Below are positions 19,251 to 28,002 of a stretch of 64,000 nt of DNA, piece by piece. The notes beneath the pieces are model-generated. The model was not told the origin of the DNA, searched no databases, and saw nothing but the letters and a program-made list of their open reading frames with translations. The stretch comes from Bacillus sp. Y1 (GTDB taxonomy: Bacteria; Bacillota; Bacilli; Bacillales; Cytobacillaceae), in NCBI RefSeq assembly GCF_003586445.1, contig NZ_CP030028.1:3176501-3240500 (forward strand), in the 5' to 3' direction. The position numbers were made by a program, and so were the translations under genes. Within the stretch, counting starts at the first letter, position 1, and each line of letters starts with the position of its first letter.

Positions 19251-20717
19251 ATGAGTTTAGAAGCTTTAAATCTTCAGGTAAAAAAAGATCTCTCTTATCT
19301 CAATTTCGGTGGCACTAACTGGGTCCGACCTCTCACTCATCCCGATGGACACGTTTACGATGTCGTCATTGTGGGTGGTGGCCAAAGCGGTTTAGGGGCC
19401 GCCTTTGCATTATTAAAAGAACAGATATCTAATATTCTTGTTTTAGACGAAAATCCCGAAGGCTTCGAAGGCCCATGGGAAACGTACGCTCGTATGGTAA
19501 CATTAAGAACACCTAAGCAATTAACTTCTGTTGACCTAGGCATCCCCTCCCTCACATTTCGCTCTTGGTGGGAAGCACAATTCGGACCAAAAAGCTGGGA
19601 TAATATTGATAAAATTCCCAGAGGAGATTGGATGAAGTATCTACGATGGTACCGCCAAGTACTTCAACTCCCTGTCATTAACGAAGTCAAACTTACATTA
19701 ATCAACCCTTCACAAGAAGGAATACACCAGCTTCATATCGAAGGAAAAGGTGCATCAACGAACAAACTATTAACTAGAAAAGTCATACTCGCCACAGGGA
19801 TACAAGGTGGCGGCGAGTGGCATGTCCCACCAATGATTTCTGAAAATTTACCTAAACAACTCTACGCGCATACATCAGAACCCATCGACTTCAATTATTT
19901 AAAAGGGAAGAAAATTGCCATTTTAGGCGGCGGAGCCTCCGCCTTTGATAATGCTAATTTTGCTCTTACAGAAGGTGTAGCCGAAGCGCATGTATTCGTT
20001 CGGAGAAACGAACTTCCAAGAATTAACCCGATTCGACAAATGGAAGCATCAGGTATGATTGAACGCTTCCACTCTTTAACAGACTCAAATAAATATAAAA
20101 TCATTTCCCACTTTTTTAAACACAACCAACCACCGACGAACGATACATTCGCTCGCGCATCAGCCTGGCCTGGCTTTAATCTTCACCTTGGTTCTCCATG
20201 GCTTCATGTCGAGCCAAGCAACGACGGAGCGAAAATCACAACACCAAAAGGAACATTCCATTTTGATTTTTTAATTATCAGCACTGGATTACTAACCGAT
20301 CCAGCTTTTCGTCCAGAATTAAAACTTGTTGAAAAGCATATTGCCAGATGGGAAGATCGCTATCAACCCGCAGAGGAGGAAGCAAACCCGATACTCGACG
20401 CTCATCCTTATTTAAGTCCTGGTTTCGCATTCTTAAGCCGTGATGTAAATGGGAAAAAATTATTATACGGAATATTTGCTTTTAATTATTCTGCATTAAT
20501 TAGTTGTGGAATTACCGCCTCCGCACTTTCTGGAATGAAATTCGGGATCCCCAAACTCGTTTCAGCTGTAGCCGACCAACTTTTTTTAGATGATCAGGAT
20601 GAAGCACTTACAAATTTCTTTACCTATTCAGAAGTAGAATTTACAGGAGAATGGGACAAAGAAAGAGAATTAGTGGCAACAACAAAACACATAGAAACAG
20701 AAAAGGAGAAACAATGA
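19251..20717 (+). CDS. FAD/NAD(P)-dependent oxidoreductase, candidate urate hydroxylase
   Basis: A 488-residue flavoprotein of the flavin monooxygenase/pyridine nucleotide-disulfide oxidoreductase fold. There are two dinucleotide-binding motifs: VVIVGGGQSGLGAA (Gly42-x-Gly44-xx-Gly47, FAD) and IAILGGGASAFDNA (from Gly226, NAD(P)H). ATGIQGGGEW and ISTGLLTDP fit the ATG motifs of that fold. No redox CxxC, signal peptide or membrane helix is visible. It lies 14 bases after uraD, and its TGA overlaps the uraH start, so the three genes are translated together. No PucL-type uricase, PuuD or UbiH-like HpxO is seen in the window. I infer that it may oxidise urate to 5-hydroxyisourate, but an accessory role is possible. 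Confidence 0.7.
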   Translation: MSLEALNLQVKKDLSYLNFGGTNWVRPLTHPDGHVYDVVIVGGGQSGLGAAFALLKEQISNILVLDENPEGFEGPWETYARMVTLRTPKQLTSVDLGIPSLTFRSWWEAQFGPKSWDNIDKIPRGDWMKYLRWYRQVLQLPVINEVKLTLINPSQEGIHQLHIEGKGASTNKLLTRKVILATGIQGGGEWHVPPMISENLPKQLYAHTSEPIDFNYLKGKKIAILGGGASAFDNANFALTEGVAEAHVFVRRNELPRINPIRQMEASGMIERFHSLTDSNKYKIISHFFKHNQPPTNDTFARASAWPGFNLHLGSPWLHVEPSNDGAKITTPKGTFHFDFLIISTGLLTDPAFRPELKLVEKHIARWEDRYQPAEEEANPILDAHPYLSPGFAFLSRDVNGKKLLYGIFAFNYSALISCGITASALSGMKFGIPKLVSAVADQLFLDDQDEALTNFFTYSEVEFTGEWDKERELVATTKHIETEKEKQ

Positions 20718-21073
20718 CAGGTCTAACTACACATATTTTAGATTTATCTCACGGCTTACCAGCCAGCAACGTAACCATCGAACTATATTTCCTAGAAGAA
20801 AACTCAACAGAATGGACCCCTCTAAAAACTGCTGTAACAAATGATGACGGGAGACTTGATTCTCCCTTCGTATCTGAGAAAGAATTAAAAACTGGTTGTT
20901 ATGAGTTAGTTTTTCACATCGGTAGCTATTTTCGCAGCAAGACCATCGATTTACCTGATCCACCATTCTTAGATAAGATACCTGTTCGTTTTAATATCGT
21001 AGACACAACAGTACATTATCATGTTCCACTGCTAGTCTCTCCGTGGGGGTACCAAGTTTATAGAGGAAGTTAA
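20714..21073 (+). CDS. uraH: 5-Hydroxyisourate hydrolase (transthyretin-like)
   Basis: Hydrolyses 5-hydroxyisourate to OHCU. The 119-residue protein has the three catalytic regions of the family: THILDLSHG (His7), the Arg in DGRLDSP, and HYHVPLLVSP (His near 98), and ends with the diagnostic YRGS. The start is the ATG at 20714, which overlaps the oxidoreductase stop as ATGA and has AAAGGAG upstream; an in-frame ATG at 20651 lies inside the previous gene. Equivalent to B. subtilis pucM. Confidence 0.95.
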   Translation: MTGLTTHILDLSHGLPASNVTIELYFLEENSTEWTPLKTAVTNDDGRLDSPFVSEKELKTGCYELVFHIGSYFRSKTIDLPDPPFLDKIPVRFNIVDTTVHYHVPLLVSPWGYQVYRGS

Positions 21074-21084
21074 ACACCACTAAT

Positions 21085-21113
21085 CACCTAACTATTATAG
21101 TAGGTGGTTTTCT
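21085..21113 (+). terminator. Terminator of the uraD operon
   Basis: CACCTA paired with TAGGTG followed by GTTTTCTT, 12 bases after the uraH stop. Confidence 0.65.
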
Positions 21114-21134
21114 TATTTCTTTCAAAAATAAATA

Positions 21135-21161
21135 TCCCCGAGTAGATTCACTACTCAGGGA
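21135..21161 (-). terminator. Terminator of the ABC-Rieske operon
   Basis: CCCTGAGTAG paired with CTACTCGGGG on the minus strand, followed by ATATTTATTTTTG, just past the Rieske gene stop. Confidence 0.7.
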
Positions 21162-21179
21162 CTTGTATTTTTATTTACT

Positions 21180-22184
21180 TTATACCGTACCTATTGTAAC
21201 TCCTAGTTCCTTCAACCATCTCCGGTATGCTACGGATAGGATGTCAACTTTGTGGTTCAGTTCTGCTTGTAGATCTAACGGTAGTAATTCTGGTTTTTGT
21301 GTTTCGATGATCCAAGCATCCTGTTGAAATATAGTGTCCTGGAATTTTATAAAGTCATCATCTGACACTTCAAAACCGTAGTTTCTGGATACCACCATAT
21401 ATACCTTGCATTCTTTTTCACTTAACGGTAGTACCGTAAGCAAAATCCAAAGAGTTTGTCCCGTGCCAGCATCTCGTTTGGATAACCGAGCAGACATAGG
21501 TCGAAACACTTCTTTTACATACACGTAAGTTGTTCCTTCTCGAGCCTCAGATCCAGAATGCGCTACCGGCTGAAATATAGGTACTTCAGAAGTGAAAATT
21601 CGATCTTTTTCTTTTGTGATCGTAAAATCAGGTAACTCCGCATAATCAGGGTGTCCCAATAATCCACCATGAACATACATTAAATGAGCAAAATCAGTAA
21701 AGTTTTCAACCACTCGCGTCCCAGCTGCTTTTACATCATAAGGACCACAAACTAACGGCTTACGCGAAGGGTCTTCAAATTCTTCTAAGTACGGTAATTC
21801 CATTGTAGGTTCACCTAAACAAACCCAAATAATCCCATATTTCTCTTGACAATGATACACTTCCGCTTTAGCTCTTTCCGGTATCTTCATATCCTTACTT
21901 TGTGCAGGAATACTTACGCATTTTCCTGCGTCATCATATTTCCAACCGTGATAAGGGCAAACAAGGCAATCATCGACAACATACCCCTCAGAAAGCATCG
22001 CCCCTCTATGAATACACAGATCCCTAAAGGCGTGTACACCTTTCTTGGACCGATAGATTGACACTCTTTCTCCCATGACCATGACACCAACTGGCTTATC
22101 GGTTAAATCGCTAGAGATATAGACCGGATGCCATTCATTTTCCAACACTTTATCTTGTAATCTACCTTCTACAACAAGTGTCAA
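21180..22184 (-). CDS. Rieske [2Fe-2S] non-haem iron oxygenase subunit
   Basis: A 334-residue oxygenase subunit. The N-terminal Rieske domain has Cys57-x-His59 and Cys76-x2-His79 (CIHRGA, CPYHGW). The C-terminal catalytic domain carries NFTDFAHLMYVHGG with Asp164, His167 and His172, the iron-binding and electron-bridge residues of ring-hydroxylating and N-demethylating Rieske oxygenases. A partner reductase is not encoded nearby. The start is TTG with GGGAGAGGG upstream. It is the last gene after an ABC importer, so it probably oxidises the imported compound. Substrate unknown; the purine-island context suggests an N-heterocycle. Confidence 0.85.
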   Translation of the reverse strand: MTLVVEGRLQDKVLENEWHPVYISSDLTDKPVGVMVMGERVSIYRSKKGVHAFRDLCIHRGAMLSEGYVVDDCLVCPYHGWKYDDAGKCVSIPAQSKDMKIPERAKAEVYHCQEKYGIIWVCLGEPTMELPYLEEFEDPSRKPLVCGPYDVKAAGTRVVENFTDFAHLMYVHGGLLGHPDYAELPDFTITKEKDRIFTSEVPIFQPVAHSGSEAREGTTYVYVKEVFRPMSARLSKRDAGTGQTLWILLTVLPLSEKECKVYMVVSRNYGFEVSDDDFIKFQDTIFQQDAWIIETQKPELLPLDLQAELNHKVDILSVAYRRWLKELGVTIGTV

Positions 22185-22207
22185 ATATACCCTCTCCCTT
22201 ATATTTT

Positions 22208-23209
22208 TTACTCAGTCAAAAACTCAGTTGTAAAAATTTCATTTGCATCAAATGACTCTTCCAAAATCTTTAATTCATTTAATTGGTCAACCAAAGTTGC
22301 CCAACGCTCTTCTGTCATATAACCTACTCCATGTTCTGCCGCATCCCCGCCATAAACAAACTCGCTTTGAGCCTCTGCTTCAAACTTTAATGATTCCAAT
22401 TCAATATCTGGATTATCTTCCTGAATGACTTTGTTAATATCCTCATATGAATCTTTGTAAAGATTCCACCCCTCAACAAACGCAGTTGTAAATGCTTTTA
22501 CCGTTTCTTTATTTTCCTCTAAGTAATCCTTCGTTACATATAACACAATATTGTAAGGGTCATAACCAGCATCAGAAATTAGCTTCGTTTCTACTTCTAC
22601 ACCATCTAATTCCATAAAATATGGTTCAGACGTCACAAATGCTTGAGTTACAGAATTCTCGTCAGCTATAAAATTACCATGTTGACCTGTATGCGCTAAT
22701 TCTTCCACATTACTCAAGTCGTACTGTGTCTTTAAATACTCCCAGTAAACAATCCCAGGCTGCACAAAAACCTTTCTTCCATTTAATTCATCAAAATCTT
22801 CAATTCCCTTTCCTTTGTGAAACATAAATGCTTGTGGGCTACCTTGCATAGCAGATGCTACAGCAACTAGTTCAATACCCTCATTTCTTGCAATTACTAT
22901 TTGATCTGCATGAGCTAAACCAAATTCAGCTTTTCCTGAAGCGACCATATTAATAGAAGATACCTGAGGTCCTCCCGGCTCAATGGTCACATTTAGTCCA
23001 TTCTCTTCAAACAAGCCATTCTCACGAGCTGCGTACACTCCACCGTGCTGAGCTTTCGCAAACCAGTTGAGCACCACCTTAACATCCTTCACTTCATCTT
23101 CATTAGCCTCACTTGTAGAACTACTTGACTCCGCGTTACCACAAGCAGCTAATACTAACAACATGACCATCCCTACTAAAAGATACTTCACTCTCATTAA
23201 CACTTCCAT
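22208..23209 (-). CDS. ABC transporter substrate-binding lipoprotein (NMT1/SsuA-like)
   Basis: A 333-residue extracytoplasmic binding protein. A lipoprotein signal ends in LVLAAC with Cys23 as the lipidated residue, followed by a Ser-rich linker. The mature part starts VVLNWFAKAQHGGVYAARENGLF and is typical of the NMT1/THI5-like family that binds pyrimidine precursors, sulfonates, nitrate or riboflavin. It is encoded 27 bases after the permease gene. The ligand cannot be read from the sequence; linkage to a Rieske oxygenase and to purine genes suggests a ring compound. Confidence 0.85.
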   Translation of the reverse strand: MEVLMRVKYLLVGMVMLLVLAACGNAESSSSTSEANEDEVKDVKVVLNWFAKAQHGGVYAARENGLFEENGLNVTIEPGGPQVSSINMVASGKAEFGLAHADQIVIARNEGIELVAVASAMQGSPQAFMFHKGKGIEDFDELNGRKVFVQPGIVYWEYLKTQYDLSNVEELAHTGQHGNFIADENSVTQAFVTSEPYFMELDGVEVETKLISDAGYDPYNIVLYVTKDYLEENKETVKAFTTAFVEGWNLYKDSYEDINKVIQEDNPDIELESLKFEAEAQSEFVYGGDAAEHGVGYMTEERWATLVDQLNELKILEESFDANEIFTTEFLTE

Positions 23210-23236
23210 TCGACTTCTCCCCTTTTCTCTTTTTCT

Positions 23237-24097
23237 TTATTTTTCAACCTTCATCGCTGACTCGTGCCACGATTTAAGTATGAACCTCGAAACCGAGCTT
23301 ACTAGAAGGTAAAAACCAATTCCAAATATTGCACCAGTAATGGCACATGCAAATAAATAAGGTGTTTTTAATTGCACAGCAGCTACCGTGATGGCATAGC
23401 CTAAACCCCCTCTACCTCCACCAATTCCAGCGATAAACTCCCCTGTTATCGCACCAACAATCGCCAACGTACACGAAATTTTCAACCCAGACATCATATA
23501 TGGCATAGCCGCCGGAATCCGAAGTTTCCACATCGTTTGCCATTTAGAAGCATTATATAGTGTAAATAAATCACCCATATTTTTATCAACTGAATTCAAA
23601 CCCATCAATGTGTTCGATACAACCGGGAAAAATCCAATTAAGAACGAAATAATCACGATCGAGTTAAATCCAGATCCAAACCAAATAACAATAATTGGAG
23701 CAATCGCCACAACCGGGATTGTCTGTAAAATAACCGCATATGGATAAAGACTTACCTCTAATATTCGAGAACTCGCTAACAAAATCGAGATCCCGACTCC
23801 TACGATCGCACTAATGACAAACCCAATGATCGATTCTGTAACTGTTATCTGAATAGCCGGCCAGAGAAGATGCCAGTCATCAATTGCTGCTTGTAATACA
23901 TCTGTCGGTTTCGGAAGAATAAATGGTTTTATATCAAAGACCACCGGAATTGACTGCCATAAAGACAGAAAGATCACCAAAGCAATGACAGGCCCAATTA
24001 TCGTTCCCTTCACCTTTCCCCTTGCCTTCTTTTTATCCGTTATACTTGATTCAACTACCAATTTACTACGATTCGTTGTTGCTGTTTGACTGGTCAT
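23237..24097 (-). CDS. ABC transporter permease (SsuC/TauC-like)
   Basis: A 286-residue inner-membrane permease with about six hydrophobic helices and a charged N-terminal tail. The EAA loop that contacts the ATPase is seen in the segment TLYNASKWQTMWKLRIPAAMP. It forms the translocation pore of the importer with the neighbouring ATPase and binding protein. The start lies 3 bases beyond the ATPase stop, with AAAGGAG upstream. Confidence 0.88.
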   Translation of the reverse strand: MTSQTATTNRSKLVVESSITDKKKARGKVKGTIIGPVIALVIFLSLWQSIPVVFDIKPFILPKPTDVLQAAIDDWHLLWPAIQITVTESIIGFVISAIVGVGISILLASSRILEVSLYPYAVILQTIPVVAIAPIIVIWFGSGFNSIVIISFLIGFFPVVSNTLMGLNSVDKNMGDLFTLYNASKWQTMWKLRIPAAMPYMMSGLKISCTLAIVGAITGEFIAGIGGGRGGLGYAITVAAVQLKTPYLFACAITGAIFGIGFYLLVSSVSRFILKSWHESAMKVEK

Positions 24098-24099
24098 TC

Positions 24100-24882
24100 C
24101 TACACCAACTCCTTTCGATTCAAGCTACACTCAAGACTTTGAGAAGCTAAATCCACATACTCTGTAAATGCACTATTTACCCTGTCTCTTGGATAGGGCA
24201 GATCTACATCTATTAGGGAAGCCAACCTTCCCGGACGCGCTGACATAACTGCGATTTTAGAGGATAGATATACAGCTTCGTATACATTGTGAGTAACAAA
24301 TAAAATAGTCGTATGTTCTTTTTTCCATATGTCTAATAAATCCATTTGCAATGATTGCCTTGTCATTTCATCTAACGCAGCAAACGGTTCATCCATTAAA
24401 AGCAACCTCGGTTTAGCAGCTAGAGCACGCGCGATTGAAACTCTCATTTTCATCCCACCTGAAAGCTGTCTTGGATAGGACTTTAAATAGTCCTTCAAAC
24501 CAACCATTTCTAGAACTCTCATAGCTATTTCTTTTCTTGTATTATTATTAGATCCTCTCAATTCTAGAGGGAGCACCACATTATCAAGGACTGTTCGCCA
24601 AGGTAATAAATTCGAATCCTGAAATACATAAGCAATATCATTTGAATTACGAATAAGATCCTTCGGGTTTTGCCCGAACACCTCTACCTTACCTTTTGTC
24701 GCTTCACCTAAACCCGCAACCATCCTTAAAGCGGTTGACTTCCCGCAACCTGAAGGGCCTAGGAAACTAATAAACTCTCCCTCATGAATAGACAAGTCCA
24801 ATTGACTTAACGCAACCGTACCCGTGTTGTAGATTTTATCCACACCTTTAAAAGATACTACCTCTTTTTGCATGGCCCCCAT
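24100..24882 (-). CDS. ABC transporter ATP-binding protein (SsuB/TauB-like)
   Basis: A 260-residue ATPase subunit. Walker A is GPSGCGKST (about 42-50), the signature LSGGMKMRVSIARAL, Walker B RLLLMDEPFAALDE and the switch His in LFVTHNVYEAV. First gene of the operon ATPase-permease-binding protein-Rieske oxygenase. AGGAGG lies before the ATG. The 310 bases upstream contain a TnrA-type and a PucR-type site and otherwise AT-rich sequence with no gene. Confidence 0.88.
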   Translation of the reverse strand: MGAMQKEVVSFKGVDKIYNTGTVALSQLDLSIHEGEFISFLGPSGCGKSTALRMVAGLGEATKGKVEVFGQNPKDLIRNSNDIAYVFQDSNLLPWRTVLDNVVLPLELRGSNNNTRKEIAMRVLEMVGLKDYLKSYPRQLSGGMKMRVSIARALAAKPRLLLMDEPFAALDEMTRQSLQMDLLDIWKKEHTTILFVTHNVYEAVYLSSKIAVMSARPGRLASLIDVDLPYPRDRVNSAFTEYVDLASQSLECSLNRKELV

Positions 24883-24985
24883 TACAACTCCTCCTTTTAC
24901 TTTCTAAACCTTACTTATTTGATTATGTATCGCTATTTAACAGTTTTGATAAGTCACTCATCTACATCCCTTTTAAAACTACCTA

Positions 24986-25002
24986 TGTCACAAAACATAA
25001 CA
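24986..25002. promoter_or_regulatory. TnrA/GlnR-type operator before the ABC-Rieske operon
   Basis: TGTCACAAAACATAACA matches TGT-N-A-N7-T-N-ACA at all fixed positions, about 104 bases upstream of the ATPase start. Third perfect site in the purine island. Confidence 0.6.
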
Positions 25003-25090
25003 TGTAATGTAACATAAAACCATTATATAATTTTCAGACTAATTTGACATTAGTTAACACTTACAAACTTATCATTTCTTTTTAGTTACT

Positions 25091-25103
25091 TTAACCAAAG
25101 CTT
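25091..25103 (-). promoter_or_regulatory. PucR-box-like site before the ABC-Rieske operon
   Basis: The minus strand reads AAGCTTTGGTTAA, which matches the PucR consensus WWWCNTTGGTTAA at 12 of 13 positions. It is about 210 bases upstream of the ATPase gene, and the CHR gene pair on the other side ends there, so the ABC operon is its only sensible target. Confidence 0.55.
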
Positions 25104-25142
25104 TAAATCATAGTTAAAAGCTAAGAGAGATTAAATGACAAT

Positions 25143-25172
25143 AAAAAAAGCCCAGTGAATACTCACTGGGCC
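25143..25172 (-). terminator. Terminator of the amidase-GGT-CHR operon
   Basis: GCCCAGTGA paired with TCACTGGGC, followed by TTTTTTTAT on the minus strand, 20 bases past the second CHR stop. Confidence 0.88.
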
Positions 25173-25192
25173 TAGATACTTGTTTCTATCTA

Positions 25193-25723
25193 TTAACTTA
25201 GGAAAATCGCGCCGACCACTAACCCTCCAACTATTACAAAGGCAGGGTGCACCTTCCACCTTTCGATAAGCAAAAGACTCACAATAGCGATTACAAAAGT
25301 TGACCATAAACCATTTGAAAAATAGGAGGTTTGGAAAAAATCAAAAGTAAGGCTGGCCATCAAAACAGCTACTGCTGGCAGGACAATCATTGATAATCTT
25401 TTCACTTTCGGCGAATCTTTGTACTTGAAAAGTAATTTTAGTAGGACAATCATGATAAATAACGAAGGGGTAATCGTAGCGAGTACACCAGTGACCGCAC
25501 CAAGCACTCCCCCTACCTCATAGCCAATATAACCAGCCATTTTGGTAGCTATCGGTCCCGGTAACGCATTTCCCAACGCTAATACTTCACTAAATTCACT
25601 TGTCGTCATCCAACCATAACGACTAACCACTTCATGTTCAATTAAGGGAATGGATGCCGGTCCACCTCCATATCCAATAATGCCAGGAATGAAAAATGCA
25701 ATAAAAATTTGTATATAGATCAT
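25193..25723 (-). CDS. CHR-family anion transporter, half-size, second subunit
   Basis: A 176-residue membrane protein with one CHR domain: the N-terminal FFIPGIIGYGGGPASIPLIE, the LALGNALPGPIATKMAGYIGY motif, and about five to six hydrophobic helices. Half-size CHR proteins work as pairs of opposite topology and are annotated as chromate transporters (YwrA/YwrB in B. subtilis). The start overlaps the stop of its paralogue by 4 bases. Here it lies downstream of oxalurate/oxamate-type enzymes, so an organic anion such as oxalate is a reasonable alternative substrate, by inference only. Confidence 0.85.
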   Translation of the reverse strand: MIYIQIFIAFFIPGIIGYGGGPASIPLIEHEVVSRYGWMTTSEFSEVLALGNALPGPIATKMAGYIGYEVGGVLGAVTGVLATITPSLFIMIVLLKLLFKYKDSPKVKRLSMIVLPAVAVLMASLTFDFFQTSYFSNGLWSTFVIAIVSLLLIERWKVHPAFVIVGGLVVGAIFLS

Positions 25724-26301
25724 AGGCTTTCACTATTTCCTTTTACTTGTATATCTATTTTTTCCTTCTTATCAGATATGGTAACTGCTATAACTAATAA
25801 CCCTCCAATAACAATTCCTGGATGCACATTTAGAATTTCCATCACGATAAAGCTACCTAATAATAGAAAGACTCCCTTCTTCCAACCAAAGCCTTGTTTT
25901 GTTTTTTTGATAAAATCCCAAGTTAGCGTGGCCATCATGACTCCAACAATTGGGACGACTCCATTAGTCATTCCTTCAAACCTAGGATGATCCTTAACTT
26001 TATTAAATGAAGTTAATAAAAGTAACATTAAAAGAATGGTTGGTAGAACAGTAGCAATTACAGCATTGAGCATACCTTTGATTCCTCCCACTCGGTAACC
26101 AATATATCCAGCCATCTTCGTCGCTATCGGTCCAGGAAGAGTATTTCCTAACGCCAATACATCACTAAACTCCTGATCATTCATCCATTTAAATGTCCCT
26201 ACCACCTCTTTATGTACAAGCGGGATCGTAGAGGGACCACCACCAAACCCTAACATTCCGGACCTAAAAAACGCGACAAAAATATCCAATTGTAGTCTCA
26301 C
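25720..26301 (-). CDS. CHR-family anion transporter, half-size, first subunit
   Basis: A 193-residue paralogue of the next gene, with the same FGGGPSTIPLVHKE and LALGNTLPGPIATKMAGYIGY motifs and a charged C-terminal tail. The start is GTG at 26301; a TTG at 26289 has a better-spaced AGGTGAG and is a possible alternative. It begins 45 bases after the GGT-like gene with only a weak hairpin between, so read-through from that operon is likely. Confidence 0.85.
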   Translation of the reverse strand: MRLQLDIFVAFFRSGMLGFGGGPSTIPLVHKEVVGTFKWMNDQEFSDVLALGNTLPGPIATKMAGYIGYRVGGIKGMLNAVIATVLPTILLMLLLLTSFNKVKDHPRFEGMTNGVVPIVGVMMATLTWDFIKKTKQGFGWKKGVFLLLGSFIVMEILNVHPGIVIGGLLVIAVTISDKKEKIDIQVKGNSESL

Positions 26302-26346
26302 CTAAAAGAACACCCACTTTCTGTAGTCAAAGCGCACTTTCGTGTG

Positions 26347-28002
26347 CTAGTAACCAAGTGCCGCACCATCTCCTCGCGGATCCGCACCACCATATTTTAT
26401 CTTACTATCCGGATTGATTAATATCGCACCTGCATGACCCATAATATCACTAAACTCTGATACACTCTCAATCTCATGCCCTTTTTCTTTTAGCTCACTA
26501 CTGATAACACTAGAAATTCTCCCTTCTACTTTTACGCTGTTGGATTCAGCTCCCCACGTACGACCGTATAACCATCTTGGAGCTTCAATGGCAGCTTGGA
26601 CGGGATAGTGATAATCTATTATCCTTGTGACTAATGCAGCCTGCGTTTGCGGTTGTCCCTCTCCTCCCATCGTCCCATACACCAAGTATGGATCCCCTCC
26701 TTTAAACAGCATCGCAGGATTAAGAGTATGATAGGTTCTCTTTTTGGGTTGAAGGCAATTGACATCGTTCTCATTTAGAGAAAAGAAGCTTCCTCGATTT
26801 TGTAGGACAATACCTGTATTCTTAGGTATAAAACCTGAACCGTACTCATGATAAATGCTTTGTATAAGTGAAACAGAATTTCCGTAACAGTCAACTACAC
26901 CAAGCCAAACTGTATCTCCCTTTGGATCCAACTTCTTCTCTAATTGATTACATTTATTAAATGAAATTTTACGAGCTAGTTCTTCTCCTCGTTTCGAGGA
27001 AAGAATCTCCTCTAGCGGGATATAGGAGAAGTCAGGATCTGTTAGATAACGGTCACGATCCTCAAAAGCTAGTTTAGTAGCTTCAATTAGCAAGTGATAA
27101 TAATCGGATGAACCCTCTGTCAAAGATGGTACGTCAAAATGGTTTAGTATATTTAATATGGACAACGAAGCAAAACCTTGTGTATTAGGTGGCAGATTAT
27201 ACACTGTGTGTCCGCGATAATCTACCGAAATAGGATCAACCCAATCAGAATGATGAGAAGCAAAGTCATCATCAGTTAATATTCCCCCATTAGCGTTAAG
27301 GTCTTTCGTGATATTCTTGGCCAACATCCCCTTATAAAACAATTCGCTACCTTCTTCAGCTATCCCCTCTAATGTGGTTGCTAAATCTGGTTGCTTCATT
27401 ACATCTCCTGCGCAATAGGAAAGACCACTTGACTTTGTAAATATCTTTTTATATTCAGAGTACTTCTGTAAATGTCTTAACTGATTGTCGGTTTCATCTA
27501 GATTTACACGGGTCCAATATTCCTGACTAGGGGTTACTGGATACCCGTCTTTAGCATAGCGAATAGCAGAATGAAGCAACTCTTTCCAGTGAAAACTTCC
27601 CCTCATATTTTCGATGGAATACCGAAATGCCTTTTCCCATCCTGCAATAGCACCCGGAATTGTATTGGCAGCTAGAGCCCCCCTGGGTGGAATTCTTTCT
27701 AATCCTTGCTTCTTGTAAAAATCAATCGTAGCAAGTTCACCAGAACGGCCACTGCTATTTAACGCGTTCAGTTCCTTGTTGTGGGAATTGTATATTAACC
27801 AAAAATTATCACCACCTATGCCATTCATATGCGGATATACAACTCCAATGGTGGACGCAGCTGCAATGGCGGCTTCTATAGCGTTTCCTCCCTCCTGCAG
27901 CACTTTCATACCTGCTTGTGAGGCTAAATAGTGAGGCGTGGTAATCATGCCATTCGGTGCCATAGTGGTAGGTCGATAGGAAGAATGAAAAGATCGATAC
28001 AT
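26347..28002 (-). CDS. GGT-fold Ntn hydrolase, probable oxamate amidohydrolase (HpxW-like)
   Basis: A 551-residue gamma-glutamyltransferase-family proenzyme without a signal peptide, so cytosolic. Family motifs include GGNAIEAAIAAAS, GIGGDNFWLIY, NTIPGAIAGWEKA and GTMGGEGQPQTQAALV. The expected autocleavage threonine is in KGDTVWLGVVD (Thr364). The classic GGT TTH motif is absent, as in the oxamate amidohydrolase HpxW and related acylases. HpxW turns oxamate into oxalate and ammonia in Klebsiella urate degradation. I use the ATG at 28002, which overlaps the amidase TGA and has GGAGGGGG upstream. A general GGT-like acylase is the alternative. Confidence 0.75.
   Translation of the reverse strand: MYRSFHSSYRPTTMAPNGMITTPHYLASQAGMKVLQEGGNAIEAAIAAASTIGVVYPHMNGIGGDNFWLIYNSHNKELNALNSSGRSGELATIDFYKKQGLERIPPRGALAANTIPGAIAGWEKAFRYSIENMRGSFHWKELLHSAIRYAKDGYPVTPSQEYWTRVNLDETDNQLRHLQKYSEYKKIFTKSSGLSYCAGDVMKQPDLATTLEGIAEEGSELFYKGMLAKNITKDLNANGGILTDDDFASHHSDWVDPISVDYRGHTVYNLPPNTQGFASLSILNILNHFDVPSLTEGSSDYYHLLIEATKLAFEDRDRYLTDPDFSYIPLEEILSSKRGEELARKISFNKCNQLEKKLDPKGDTVWLGVVDCYGNSVSLIQSIYHEYGSGFIPKNTGIVLQNRGSFFSLNENDVNCLQPKKRTYHTLNPAMLFKGGDPYLVYGTMGGEGQPQTQAALVTRIIDYHYPVQAAIEAPRWLYGRTWGAESNSVKVEGRISSVISSELKEKGHEIESVSEFSDIMGHAGAILINPDSKIKYGGADPRGDGAALGY

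Noticed and set aside
26302..26346. Terminator between the GGT-like and CHR genes
   Set aside because: Only a 7-pair stem with a mismatch (AGCACAC/GTGCGCT) and no U-run, so read-through is more likely.
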